NCBI GenBank assembly: GCA_034412795.1
Contig: DAOUMD010000044.1
Coordinates: 7,731 to 71,730, forward strand
Direction: 5' to 3'
Source: JAUVPY01 sp034412795
GTDB taxonomy: Bacteria; Chloroflexota; Anaerolineae; 4572-78; NAK82
DNA length: 64,000 bases
Both the position numbers and the translations under genes were made by a program. This document shows, piece after piece, positions 50,594 to 58,687 of the stretch. How positions within the stretch are numbered: position 1 is the first letter of the stretch; every line of letters begins with the position of its first letter. The notes under the pieces were generated by a model. That model was not told the origin of the DNA and made no database searches. It saw nothing but the letters and a program-made list of their open reading frames with translations.

Positions 50594-51358
50594 ATGTCTA
50601 TCACCAAACGTTATTTTGACTTGATTCAGGAGCGGATGACCTATGTTGTCGAAACACAGTCGGAAGCCATTGACCAAGCGGCTGAGGCTTGTGCCAACAG
50701 CATTGAGAAAGGGAAGCTGGTTTTTACCTTTGGCACGGGCCACGGTTCTTTCCCGGCGATGGAAATGTTTCCTCGGACGGGGACAGCGGTCGGATTTCGC
50801 CCCATCGTAGAGAGCTCGATGATTTCTTTTCATCGCGTGCTGGGCGATATGGGGGCGCGGCAATACCGCTTTATCCACGGGCAGGAAGGCTATGGCAAAG
50901 CCATTTTGTCGGCCCACCAGCTTGATCCAGAAGATACCATGATGATTTTCTCCCATTCAGGCCTTAATGCGGTCAACATTGATATTGCCCTCGGTGCCAA
51001 GGAGCTTGGTATGACCTTAATTGGCATCACCAGCATCCCGCACTCATCCAGTACCCCCTCTCGCCACTCCTGCGGTAAGCGGTTGTACGAATTGGCCGAT
51101 GTGGTGATCGATACCGGCGTTCCAAAGTCGGATGCGTCTATTTACATTGATGGCTTGGAACACCCAGTCGGGGCTACCTCGACCAGCATCACAATCGCGA
51201 TTGCGCACGCCATCAATGCAGCCACCGTTGAGAAGTTGATCCAGCGTAATTATAAGCCGTTCATCATGGTCAACCCGAATACCTCTTCAAAGGCAGAGGC
51301 CACTAAGCAGAATGATTTAAACTACACTGAATTGTGGCGGCGATTATCTAATCGGTAA
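50594..51358 (+). CDS. SIS-domain sugar isomerase-like protein (UPF0309 type)
   Basis: 254 residues with AGAGGAGA upstream. A SIS fold is seen: FTFGTGHGSFPAMEMF near 45, FSHSGLNAVNIDIALGAKE near 120 and IGITSIPHSSSTPSRH near 145, the phosphosugar-binding loops. UPF0309-type proteins bind or isomerise phosphosugars, often amino sugars. It closes the operon, so it probably handles the sugar phosphate released from the imported nucleoside. It converges on the next gene with eight bases between the stops. Confidence 0.85.
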   Translation: MSITKRYFDLIQERMTYVVETQSEAIDQAAEACANSIEKGKLVFTFGTGHGSFPAMEMFPRTGTAVGFRPIVESSMISFHRVLGDMGARQYRFIHGQEGYGKAILSAHQLDPEDTMMIFSHSGLNAVNIDIALGAKELGMTLIGITSIPHSSSTPSRHSCGKRLYELADVVIDTGVPKSDASIYIDGLEHPVGATSTSITIAIAHAINAATVEKLIQRNYKPFIMVNPNTSSKAEATKQNDLNYTELWRRLSNR

Positions 51359-51366
51359 CGATCACC

Positions 51367-53127
51367 CTAGCGGCGTCGAAGTCGGGCCATAGGGTCCCAC
51401 GCTTGGGCACGCGCCTCGGAGTAGGTGCGCCATTGGCCTACACCCCACAGCAGGGGTGCGATAATCCAGGGCAGGGGAATCGCCACAAGAGCCGCGATGG
51501 TTACCTGCACCAGAGTCACAAATTGCAGAACAGTAAACTTCAAGTCGGGCAGGTACCAGCGGATAGTGGCTCCGTATTGCCAGAAGCCGACCACGGCCGG
51601 CAGCACGGCCAGAAATACAGCGTAGAGTCCATAATCGTAGCCGGTTTTGATGGCTGCTGACCAGTGCCGTTCGTCTTGATAAATGAGTCCAATCAATAGA
51701 ACTAGCCCACCGCCCATAACTCCGACCACCGCGTAGCGAATAAGTGTTGCCACAAAGGCATCGATCGAGTCAATGGCACTGAGGGAAAAGGTGTAACCTC
51801 CTAACCGGTACAAGATATGGTATGTAGCCACTGCCACACCCCCGCCAATGATGCACACCAATGTGTGAGGTCCCCGTTTCCCCCAAAAGGAGAGCAATGC
51901 CAGGCACAATCCTACAGTCGTTACTAACACGCGTGGCACTCTCCCGCCGGCAATGCGCGCTGCTTTGGCCGATGCCATCTCGGCGACTACCTCTTTGCTG
52001 ATCAAGGTGGCAAGTTCCAGCGCCCCTGCCTGGTTGCCGTCCAGCAGTGTCTGTTGCGCGCCTTCCAAGTCCTGGTGGATGGTCTGGCTTAAACCGCTCT
52101 CACCCATTAGCCTTAAGTAGGCATCGCCCAGCGCCACTTTCTGTGTGGCCAGTTGTAACTGGCCACGGGTTAGTGCCTCTTCTTTGAGTCCTACCATTTC
52201 GTAGAGGGGACGTCCCTGAGCGACAGCCGGCAGCCGGATACCGAGCAGCGCGGCGGCGGTAGGAGCGACGTCAATCTGGTGCATCGGGCTGTAAGCACCT
52301 GGGATTATGTTTTGCCCGATCATTGCAAATGGGAGGTTGGTCAGCTCCGGCTCGTCCCCTCCCAGGTGACCGTCCTCCGTGAGACCGTGGTCTGAGGTTA
52401 TCATTAGCACCGATTGGGACGTGTCCACCGAGCGTATTATCTGCCGCAAGTGGTTATCTACCTGCTGAGCGGCGCTGGCATAGGCGGCGCTGCCGGTCCC
52501 CTCTGCTCTTCCAGCCGCGTCCACCTGGCTAAGGTAGACCCAAATGAGATCGTATTGTGGATCAGCAATAAACTCCAGTGCCGCTTGTACCACCTGGGCG
52601 TCGCCGATGGCGTCTTCCCCTGACGTGAAGACGCTCGCGTCAACTGTGTCGGCCGGCAGTAGTGGTTTCCACCCTTCGTAGCCTGTAATGGCGGTGCGCA
52701 ACCCGGCGTCGTGGGCAGCAGCAAAAAGATGGTCGAACGCTATGGGCCGCTGGTCAGCCGTCTTGGCCTTTAGAATGGGCGCGTTGTTCAACTCGGGCCA
52801 GGTGCCGGTCAGTAGCGTGGTCCAGGCCGACAGCGAGAGAGTCGGGGGTTGGCTAAGCATCGGCGCTGAGGCCCCGGCTTCGATGAATGCCTCTAGATTT
52901 GGCATATCTAGCGAACCGGCCGCAGCCCGTCCCAGCCCGCCGACCACGACCACCACGACACGTTGTGTTTGAGGTGGTACCTGCTCACCGGGCTCAACCT
53001 GAACCACCAACAACGGTGATTGGTAGGTGAACAGCGAGTATTGTAAAGCATCCGCCGCTCGGTATGCGCCGACTGCGACTGCTCCCAGGATCAGCAAACT
53101 AAGGAAAATACTCACGTATTTTTTCAT
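51367..53127 (-). CDS. Phosphodiesterase/phosphatase-like membrane protein, metal site degenerate
   Basis: 586 residues from ATG 53127 (GTG just before it also possible). There is an N-terminal membrane anchor (about 5-25), then an alkaline-phosphatase-fold domain with WTTLLTG..PELNN, and SDHGLTEDGHLGGDEPE near 250 (the DHG block is intact). The first metal motif, normally DG, reads VVVVVVGGLG, and the normal D...GH block reads DAAGR, so two ligands are missing. Residues 395-575 hold about five membrane helices. The enzyme is probably inactive or binds a ligand only; the fold assignment is fair. Confidence 0.75.
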   Translation of the reverse strand: MKKYVSIFLSLLILGAVAVGAYRAADALQYSLFTYQSPLLVVQVEPGEQVPPQTQRVVVVVVGGLGRAAAGSLDMPNLEAFIEAGASAPMLSQPPTLSLSAWTTLLTGTWPELNNAPILKAKTADQRPIAFDHLFAAAHDAGLRTAITGYEGWKPLLPADTVDASVFTSGEDAIGDAQVVQAALEFIADPQYDLIWVYLSQVDAAGRAEGTGSAAYASAAQQVDNHLRQIIRSVDTSQSVLMITSDHGLTEDGHLGGDEPELTNLPFAMIGQNIIPGAYSPMHQIDVAPTAAALLGIRLPAVAQGRPLYEMVGLKEEALTRGQLQLATQKVALGDAYLRLMGESGLSQTIHQDLEGAQQTLLDGNQAGALELATLISKEVVAEMASAKAARIAGGRVPRVLVTTVGLCLALLSFWGKRGPHTLVCIIGGGVAVATYHILYRLGGYTFSLSAIDSIDAFVATLIRYAVVGVMGGGLVLLIGLIYQDERHWSAAIKTGYDYGLYAVFLAVLPAVVGFWQYGATIRWYLPDLKFTVLQFVTLVQVTIAALVAIPLPWIIAPLLWGVGQWRTYSEARAQAWDPMARLRRR

Positions 53128-53137
53128 CACAAGTTGG

Positions 53138-53166
53138 ATTCTACCCCCCGCTGCGCCTATGCGCAA
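53138..53166 (-). promoter_or_regulatory. Leaderless-type promoter of the phosphodiesterase-like gene
   Basis: Minus strand: TTGCGC (53161-53166), a 17-base spacer and TAGAAT (53138-53143). The GTG/ATG pair (53130/53127) follows after 7 and 10 bases, with no Shine-Dalgarno. Confidence 0.6.
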
Positions 53167-53378
53167 GTACTCTGCCCACGATACCTCTTTGTCTGTCCTC
53201 GCTGATTGATGTATACTTGGATACTTGTAGCCGCAATACGTTGTGATGGGTTCTATCATATGTCCCCCACCGCGATTTCTACCCCTTATGGTCTGGCGAC
53301 TTATACCGTTGACTATCATGCAGTGCAATTTGTACTGAGCCAGACCACCACGCCAATTACTGTCCAGAGGATCAATCT

Positions 53379-53810
53379 ATGGGACCTATAGTATGCTCTA
53401 CACGCGGAGGAGAATCCAGCCACCGCACCCAAGAGCGAGCCATTAAGTTGGCCTGCGAGCGGGGAGATGCTTTGATCTTCCTATTTGTGGTCGACCCCAG
53501 CTTTTCTGAGCCAGTGGATGAGCTATTGGCAGCAGCCTTGGCCGATGAATTGAACCGCCTCGGCAATCAGTTATTGTGTATCGCCCGGTTGCGTGCCCGC
53601 GAGTACAAAGTGGATGCCGACGTGGTTGTGCGCTACGGGGCAGTGCGCCAGACGATTAAGGACTTCCTGCGCGAGGTGAATGCCAGCGCGCTCGTCCTTG
53701 ACGTGCCTCATACTGACATGGGAGAGCGGGTTTTTGCTTCGTGCAAAGCGTCCCAGTTTGCCCTGGAGATTCACTCGACCATTGGAGTTGAGGTTTTTAT
53801 CGTAGAGTAG
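53379..53810 (+). CDS. Universal stress protein (UspA fold)
   Basis: 143 residues with AGAGGATC upstream. The pattern is IVCSTRGGESSHRTQERAIKLA (split at ESS), LIFLFVVDPSF, VVVRYGAVRQTIKDF and ASALVLDVPH. The ATP-binding GxxGx(9)G(S/T) motif is absent, so it belongs to the UspA-like, non-nucleotide-binding type. Function: stress response, molecular details not known. It lies upstream of a cation/proton antiporter; Usp domains are often linked with such carriers. Confidence 0.82.
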   Translation: MGPIVCSTRGGESSHRTQERAIKLACERGDALIFLFVVDPSFSEPVDELLAAALADELNRLGNQLLCIARLRAREYKVDADVVVRYGAVRQTIKDFLREVNASALVLDVPHTDMGERVFASCKASQFALEIHSTIGVEVFIVE

Positions 53811-53920
53811 GTATTATATGTGTCGTTGGCAGCCTCTTGTTTGCCGTGACCTTCTTCTGGTTGGGGCGGTAGCGACACCAATCTGATTGCTTTTCCGTCG
53901 CATCTTGAAGGAGGTAGCCC

Positions 53921-55180
53921 ATGCCCGGCATTCACTATGAACCAAACATCTTGACTGTCATTGGTCTGATCATTTCTGTATCCTTCTTGGGTAGTAAGAT
54001 CTTCCAACGCTTAGGCATCCCCCAGGTAGTTGGATTCATTGTCATCGGCTTGGCGTTGGGTCCTTCGCTCGTCAATATTGTCCCCCCAGAATTGAGTGAA
54101 GAACTCATATTTATCAGCCAGATTGCCCTGGGACTCATTGGCTTTGACATGGGCAGCCACCTTCTCTTCAGTGAGCTACGTAAGCTGGGGCGTAGCATTA
54201 TTTTCATCTTGTTGTTCGAAGCCTTTGGTGCCTTCGCTCTTGTCACAGCCGGTGTCTACGCCATTACCCAGTCCTGGTATACTGCGCTCATTTTCGGCGC
54301 CGTGTCGTCCGCAACTGCCCCGGCGGCCACCGTCGACGTACTGGCTGAGTATGACGCCAGGGGGCCGCTGACCACCACCTTGTTAGCCGTAGTCGGATTA
54401 GACGATGCGCTATCGCTGCTACTTTTCAGCATCATTGCAGCCCTGACCGAGTGCATGATGGCTCAATCCGGTGCACCTTCGTTGCTTGCGATGGTGGGGC
54501 TGCCGCTTATCGAGATCGGCGGCTCGGTCGTGTTGGGCGTGGCGATGGGCACACTGCTCGACTTCATTATGCACAGAATGAAGCGGCGTCACGATGCGAT
54601 GGCCATTTCCATTGGCTTTGTATTTGTGTGCGTGGGGCTTTCTCAGGCCTTTGGTTTTTCGCTAATTCTGACCACCATGGTTATGGGAGCGGTCGTCGTC
54701 AATCGTTACCCAGAGCACGGCCGGCACATTCGATTTACGATTGAGCAGGCAGGCCCGGTCATCTACGTGTTGTTTTTTACTTTGGTGGGCGCGCGGTTTC
54801 AGATTGGCTTGTTACCCACTATGGGGTTGTTGGGGATAGCCTACGTTCTGTTACGTAGCAGCGGTAAGTTCGTTGGCGCCTGGTTAGGTGGCAACCTGGG
54901 TGGCGCAGAACCAGCAGTAAGAGACAACCTGGGGTTGGGGTTGCTCTCCCAGGCGGGTGTGGCCATTGGGCTGGCGCTGTCCTCAGCCGATCGCTTTTGC
55001 GTCTTTGGAGAAGAAGGAGAATTGCTGGGAAACTTGGTCCTCAATGTGATCACCGCTACTACCTTTGTGGTGCAGATCGTTGGCCCTATTGGTGTCAAGT
55101 TTGCCATCAGCCGCGCCGGAGAGATCGGACGTGCCAGACTGGAGCATGACCCCTGGGCTTCCGAAAGCGTACCCGAATAG
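53921..55180 (+). CDS. Cation/proton antiporter of the CPA2/NhaP-KefB type
   Basis: 419 residues with AAGGAGGT before ATG 53921. About twelve membrane helices. It opens with VIGFIVIGLALGPS-like text (GIPQVVGFIVIGLALGPS near 35-52). The segments GAVSSATAPAATVDVL near 135 and VGLDDALSLLLFS near 165 carry the Asp pair typical of CPA antiporters. It exchanges sodium or potassium for protons. No TrkA/RCK domain follows, so regulation may come from the neighbouring Usp protein; that is inference. Confidence 0.88.
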   Translation: MPGIHYEPNILTVIGLIISVSFLGSKIFQRLGIPQVVGFIVIGLALGPSLVNIVPPELSEELIFISQIALGLIGFDMGSHLLFSELRKLGRSIIFILLFEAFGAFALVTAGVYAITQSWYTALIFGAVSSATAPAATVDVLAEYDARGPLTTTLLAVVGLDDALSLLLFSIIAALTECMMAQSGAPSLLAMVGLPLIEIGGSVVLGVAMGTLLDFIMHRMKRRHDAMAISIGFVFVCVGLSQAFGFSLILTTMVMGAVVVNRYPEHGRHIRFTIEQAGPVIYVLFFTLVGARFQIGLLPTMGLLGIAYVLLRSSGKFVGAWLGGNLGGAEPAVRDNLGLGLLSQAGVAIGLALSSADRFCVFGEEGELLGNLVLNVITATTFVVQIVGPIGVKFAISRAGEIGRARLEHDPWASESVPE

Positions 55181-55191
55181 CAGATCTCTCC

Positions 55192-55782
55192 TTATTCCTC
55201 ATCATCCTCTTGCATCGCTCGCCACGTGAGCCATATACGCTGCAGTGCAGTGAGATTTGTCAACGGCGCTAGAACCCAAAGGGCGAACGTTAATTGGTTT
55301 AAGAGCAGCAGAATGACCAGAATCACCATACGTTCCAGACGGCTGAGAAGCCCTCCCCGAACGGAAACGCCTAAGCCTTCTCCCCGTGCTCTCGTGTAGC
55401 TGACCATCAATGAACCAACGATGGTGGCATAAGTGAGGATAACCTGGGTGTTCGCACCTTGCCTGAGGAAGTAAATCAGAACACCGAGGAAGATGGCCGC
55501 CTCGGCGAAGCGATCCAAAGTCGAGTCAAAAAAGGCGCCAAAGCGCGTAACCCGGTCTTGCATACGCGCCAGGGCGCCGTCAATGGCGTCAAAGAAAGCC
55601 GCCACGATCAACAAAATCCCAGCCAGTCGCAGATAACCTTGCGACAGCACCAAGCCAACCACGACCATCAGTAGGAAGCCTATGACGGTGATGCCATTAG
55701 GCGATATCCCGGTTCGGTTCACGAGCCGAACGATGGGATTGATGATGCCTCGACTCCATTGACGCACCCTATCTGTTAACAT
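55192..55782 (-). CDS. CDP-alcohol phosphatidyltransferase (PgsA/PIS-like)
   Basis: 196 residues. The full signature D65-x2-D68-G-x2-A-R73-x8-G82-x3-D86-x3-D90 is present, which transfers a phosphatidyl group from CDP-diacylglycerol to an alcohol (glycerol-3-phosphate, inositol-phosphate or similar). About five or six membrane helices. The stop ends a three-gene set with PimA-like and acyltransferase genes, and it overlaps the PimA-like gene by 14 bases. The same three families stand together in Mycobacterium as pgsA1-patA-pimA, so phosphatidylinositol synthesis is a strong possibility. Confidence 0.88.
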   Translation of the reverse strand: MLTDRVRQWSRGIINPIVRLVNRTGISPNGITVIGFLLMVVVGLVLSQGYLRLAGILLIVAAFFDAIDGALARMQDRVTRFGAFFDSTLDRFAEAAIFLGVLIYFLRQGANTQVILTYATIVGSLMVSYTRARGEGLGVSVRGGLLSRLERMVILVILLLLNQLTFALWVLAPLTNLTALQRIWLTWRAMQEDDEE

Positions 55783-57016
55783 AATTCATCCCACTTTTTC
55801 CTCGAAGGGGAGCTCTATCCTGGTAAGCGGAAACACACTCGGGTACCAAATCTGTGTCCCACACGCTATCCGGCTCCCGTTTCCATTCCAAAGCTTCGTA
55901 GTAACAGTCTAACACTCGATCCGCTACTCGGTCCCAATTGTAGCCTGAGGCCGTAGCTTGACCGCGCTGGCCCATTGACCGGCGCAGTTCGGGGCGTTGT
56001 AATAACTGGATGAGAGCCTCTGCCAGCGCGCTCGTATCCTTCGGTGGCACCAGCAGCCCTTCGGCGCAGTGAGTGACCACATTCCGATAGCCCTCAATGT
56101 CAGAAGCGACAATCGGAGTCCCGGCCGCCATCGCTTCTAGCAGAACCATGCCGAAGCTTTCGAACCCCGTGGATGGCGCGCATAGGACTTGACTGTGTTG
56201 ATAGTAGCGTGCCAGTTCCTCGTCGGGCACATATCCGATAAAGTGCACGTCGCCCAGCCCCATCGAATCCAGCGCCTGTTCATAGGGCCGGCGCTCCTCC
56301 ACACTGAACGGTCCCACCACCAGTAGCCGAGCCTGAGGAAGAGCCATCTTCACTCGGGCGTACGCTTTGATCAGATAGCGAAAGCCCTTGCGGCGGTCCA
56401 GCCGCCCCACAAACAAGATGTTGAGACCCTCTGAGAACTGGGGCAAGGGTGGGTATGTCTGCTTTCCAAAGAGCGTGACGTCGACACCGTTGGGGATAAC
56501 CTGGTAAGAGCCAGGAAAATAGGTGCTAATATAGTCACGGGCTGACCGTGAGACAGCAATGCGCCCGTCCAGGCGATTGACGACACGGCCAAAGATCGGT
56601 CGTACGTAATTGTAGGGTAAAGAGGATGATTCGCGGTAAGAGTGAAAGGTGCCCAACAGGGCCGTTTGTGGGGATAGCTTCTTCATTTGCCACGACACCG
56701 TCCAGGGCAAAGTCGGCGTCGTCGGTTCGTGCAGGTGCATGACGTCAAACGTCTCTCGTTGCAAGAGCGCACGCACTCGGCGGGCAAGCCAGGGCGATAA
56801 GCTGACGCGTGCTACCGACCCGTTGTAGGGCACCGGGACCACGAAACTGGAAATGCGGATAACATCCGGCGGCATCTTTTCTACAGCCTGCGAAGAAGCG
56901 GCAATGATAGATACTTGGTGCCCTTGCCGCCGAAAGCTTTCCGCTAGATTGGTAATGTGCTTGGTCACCCCGCCAGGATAAGGAAAGTCATAGGGTGACA
57001 CCATGGCGATCCTCAT
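55769..57016 (-). CDS. PimA-like glycosyltransferase (GT4)
   Basis: 415 residues from ATG 57016. It starts RIAMVSPYDFPYPGGVTKHI, the typical PimA opening, followed by HLHEPTTPTLPW, FHSYRES, VIPNGVD, FVGRLDRRKGF, VCAPSTGFESFGMVLLEAMAAG and VVTHCAEGLLVPPKD. PimA adds mannose from GDP-mannose to phosphatidyl-inositol on the inner membrane leaflet. A direct match to the mycobacterial protein cannot be proved here; other lipid glycosyltransferases have the same signature. A MITE-like element lies upstream, before the acyltransferase stop. Confidence 0.85.
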   Translation of the reverse strand: MRIAMVSPYDFPYPGGVTKHITNLAESFRRQGHQVSIIAASSQAVEKMPPDVIRISSFVVPVPYNGSVARVSLSPWLARRVRALLQRETFDVMHLHEPTTPTLPWTVSWQMKKLSPQTALLGTFHSYRESSSLPYNYVRPIFGRVVNRLDGRIAVSRSARDYISTYFPGSYQVIPNGVDVTLFGKQTYPPLPQFSEGLNILFVGRLDRRKGFRYLIKAYARVKMALPQARLLVVGPFSVEERRPYEQALDSMGLGDVHFIGYVPDEELARYYQHSQVLCAPSTGFESFGMVLLEAMAAGTPIVASDIEGYRNVVTHCAEGLLVPPKDTSALAEALIQLLQRPELRRSMGQRGQATASGYNWDRVADRVLDCYYEALEWKREPDSVWDTDLVPECVSAYQDRAPLRGKSGMNYVNR

Positions 57017-57141
57017 GCCATTCCCCAATTTGCCCGGCCTGTGTTGCAAGTCTACCATGTGCCAGGCACTTCCAGGATGACTTCCAATGCAAAAACTACG
57101 TCCAAATTGCCCAGTTGCTGGGGTCGAACATTGGCCTCAAA

Positions 57142-57213
57142 GTATCTTCTCAATAATTCGGAGTAGGCCCAAGAGCGAACCTGGGTGTTCGCCCTTATTT
57201 TTTGAGAAGATAC
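57142..57213. mobile_element. MITE-like element with 8-bp target duplication (copy 2)
   Basis: 72 bp with the same 12-bp ends GTATCTTCTCAA / TTGAGAAGATAC as the element at 8386-8477 and a shared next stretch (TAATTCGGrGTAGG). It is flanked by GCCTCAAA on both sides (57134-57141 and 57214-57221), another clean 8-bp target duplication at a different site. The interior differs from copy 1. It sits inside the PIM-like operon between the acyltransferase and PimA-like genes. Confidence 0.88.
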
Positions 57214-57254
57214 GCCTCAAAGAGATCTGGCACCTTATTTGAACGGCATTGGAG

Positions 57255-58142
57255 CTAATCCGGGTCGTCCCACATGGGCACGGTCACCACCCACTGTTCG
57301 GGGTGGGCGCTGATGGCCTCTTCCAGCCCCTTGACCACGTAGGCCATACCGGCTGCCATACGCTCATCCTCTGACCCCTCGTCTGGGATGCAGAAGTGAG
57401 GCCAAAAACGGGCTTCGTAGGCGTCCCGGCCCAGTCGTCGGCTGAAACCCATAATCAGGGGCGCCCCTGTGCGCAACGCCAGACGCACGTGACCGTCGGG
57501 CAGGCGGGCCGGCGCGCCAAAGAACTCCACCACCGCGCCTCCGTCTGTTACGTTTCGGTCACCCGCTACACCTGCCACACCGCCACGTCGCAAGGTACGG
57601 AACAGGTCCAGCATGGGGCCATCCACCGGGATGAGCTTCAGCCCTTTGCTCATGCGTAGCTTTGTTAAGTAATCGTATAACTCCGGCGGCTCTACGCGTT
57701 CTGCCGGGATCGTGATGGACACACCCCGCATCAGCATCGCATACAGCACAATTTCGATATTGCCGAAGTGGGCCGAGGTCATGACCACGCCCTTTTCCAG
57801 GCTCAAGGCTGCCTCGACGTTTTCCCAGCCTTCTATGCGCACCATTGCTTCCACCTGGTCTGGGCTAAGAGTGGGCAGCCGAAATAGATCGTAATAATTA
57901 TACGCCACGTAGTCAAACGTGGCCCTAGCCAACCGCTCGACTTGAGCCTGGGACGCGCCAGGCCCCAGCACGTGGCGAATATTCTCGTGTACGTTGGTGC
58001 GAGCATTGCCATTGAAACGGTGGGCGAGTCTACCAATTAGGGAGAAAAGAGGGTAGCCGATGGTTGGCGGGATGCGGGGCACCAGAACCCCCGCCAGGCG
58101 ATAGAGATAGAAACTGATCTTTGAGTGATTGAGCTTAGCCAT
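57255..58142 (-). CDS. LpxL/PatA-like lysophospholipid acyltransferase
   Basis: 295 residues. The acyltransferase HX4E motif lies at H125-E130 (SAHFGNIEI), and GGVAGVAGDRNVTDGG near 210 and FGAPARLPDGHVRLALRTGAPL (split at DGH) match the HtrB/PatA group. In Mycobacterium PatA acylates the mannose of phosphatidylinositol mannosides. It is the first gene of the set PatA-like, PimA-like, PgsA-like on this strand, although an element lies between the first two. The alternative, a lipid A-type LpxL, fits the fold but not this gene context. Confidence 0.85.
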   Translation of the reverse strand: MAKLNHSKISFYLYRLAGVLVPRIPPTIGYPLFSLIGRLAHRFNGNARTNVHENIRHVLGPGASQAQVERLARATFDYVAYNYYDLFRLPTLSPDQVEAMVRIEGWENVEAALSLEKGVVMTSAHFGNIEIVLYAMLMRGVSITIPAERVEPPELYDYLTKLRMSKGLKLIPVDGPMLDLFRTLRRGGVAGVAGDRNVTDGGAVVEFFGAPARLPDGHVRLALRTGAPLIMGFSRRLGRDAYEARFWPHFCIPDEGSEDERMAAGMAYVVKGLEEAISAHPEQWVVTVPMWDDPD

Positions 58143-58265
58143 GCTCGCCTGTCCGGGTTGATTGATGAGTTTAAGGTGCCTTTTCCCTGCGTTGGGGGCT
58201 GCTACCTCGGCTTAGTTTATCCGAAAAGTAAAGGAGTGTCAAACGTGATTGGGCGCAATTTAGGA

Positions 58266-58285
58266 CTAAGGATTTAATAACTTAC
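58266..58285. repeat. 20-bp copy of the CTAAGGATTTAATAACTTAC end
   Basis: The 20 bases are identical to the right end (complementary strand) of the element at 39709-39802. No second arm was found within 100 bases, so it may be a solo end. Confidence 0.6.
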
Positions 58286-58310
58286 CCATATAGAAACGCC
58301 CCCTTCTCTT

Positions 58311-58643
58311 CTATAGCTTGTCGAGTATACTTTCCCTGAGTTGCTTATTCTCGGCCAAAAGCCTCTGCTCCTCTGCGGCAAGCCTATCAATCTCCGCGTC
58401 TTTTTCCTTGAGCGTTCCCATAAGCATCTCTTCTTCTTTCTTGAGCTCTTCATACTTGCGTTGCTGATCCTCGCGCTTCCAGTCTAGGATGCGTTGTTCC
58501 TCCTCTCGCTTCCACTGTTTCACCTGTCGTCTGCCGCTAAGGAAATGCACCAGAATAGCCATCAGCGCACTACTTGCAAAACCCAACACGCCACCGGCTA
58601 TGAATGATTGCACATCATAACTCAGTTGCAGATCATAACCCAT
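58311..58643 (-). CDS. Small membrane protein with a coiled-coil tail
   Basis: 110 residues from ATG 58643, with AGGGAG seven bases upstream; an ATG six codons earlier is also open. There is one membrane helix (about 12-33). A strongly charged helix (K/R/E-rich, repeated WKREEEQRILDWKRED pattern) runs into a heptad-like coiled coil with regularly spaced leucines to the end. No known family. It could be an envelope or septum scaffold, or an anchor; the family is not recognised. Confidence 0.6.
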   Translation of the reverse strand: MGYDLQLSYDVQSFIAGGVLGFASSALMAILVHFLSGRRQVKQWKREEEQRILDWKREDQQRKYEELKKEEEMLMGTLKEKDAEIDRLAAEEQRLLAENKQLRESILDKL

Positions 58644-58687
58644 TCGCGCTCTCCCTTTCACTCTGTTTGATGTCTAATCAATTGAAG

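Noticed and set aside
53206..53391. 61-codon frame upstream of the Usp gene
   Set aside because: No ribosome site, overlaps the Usp start, no family features.
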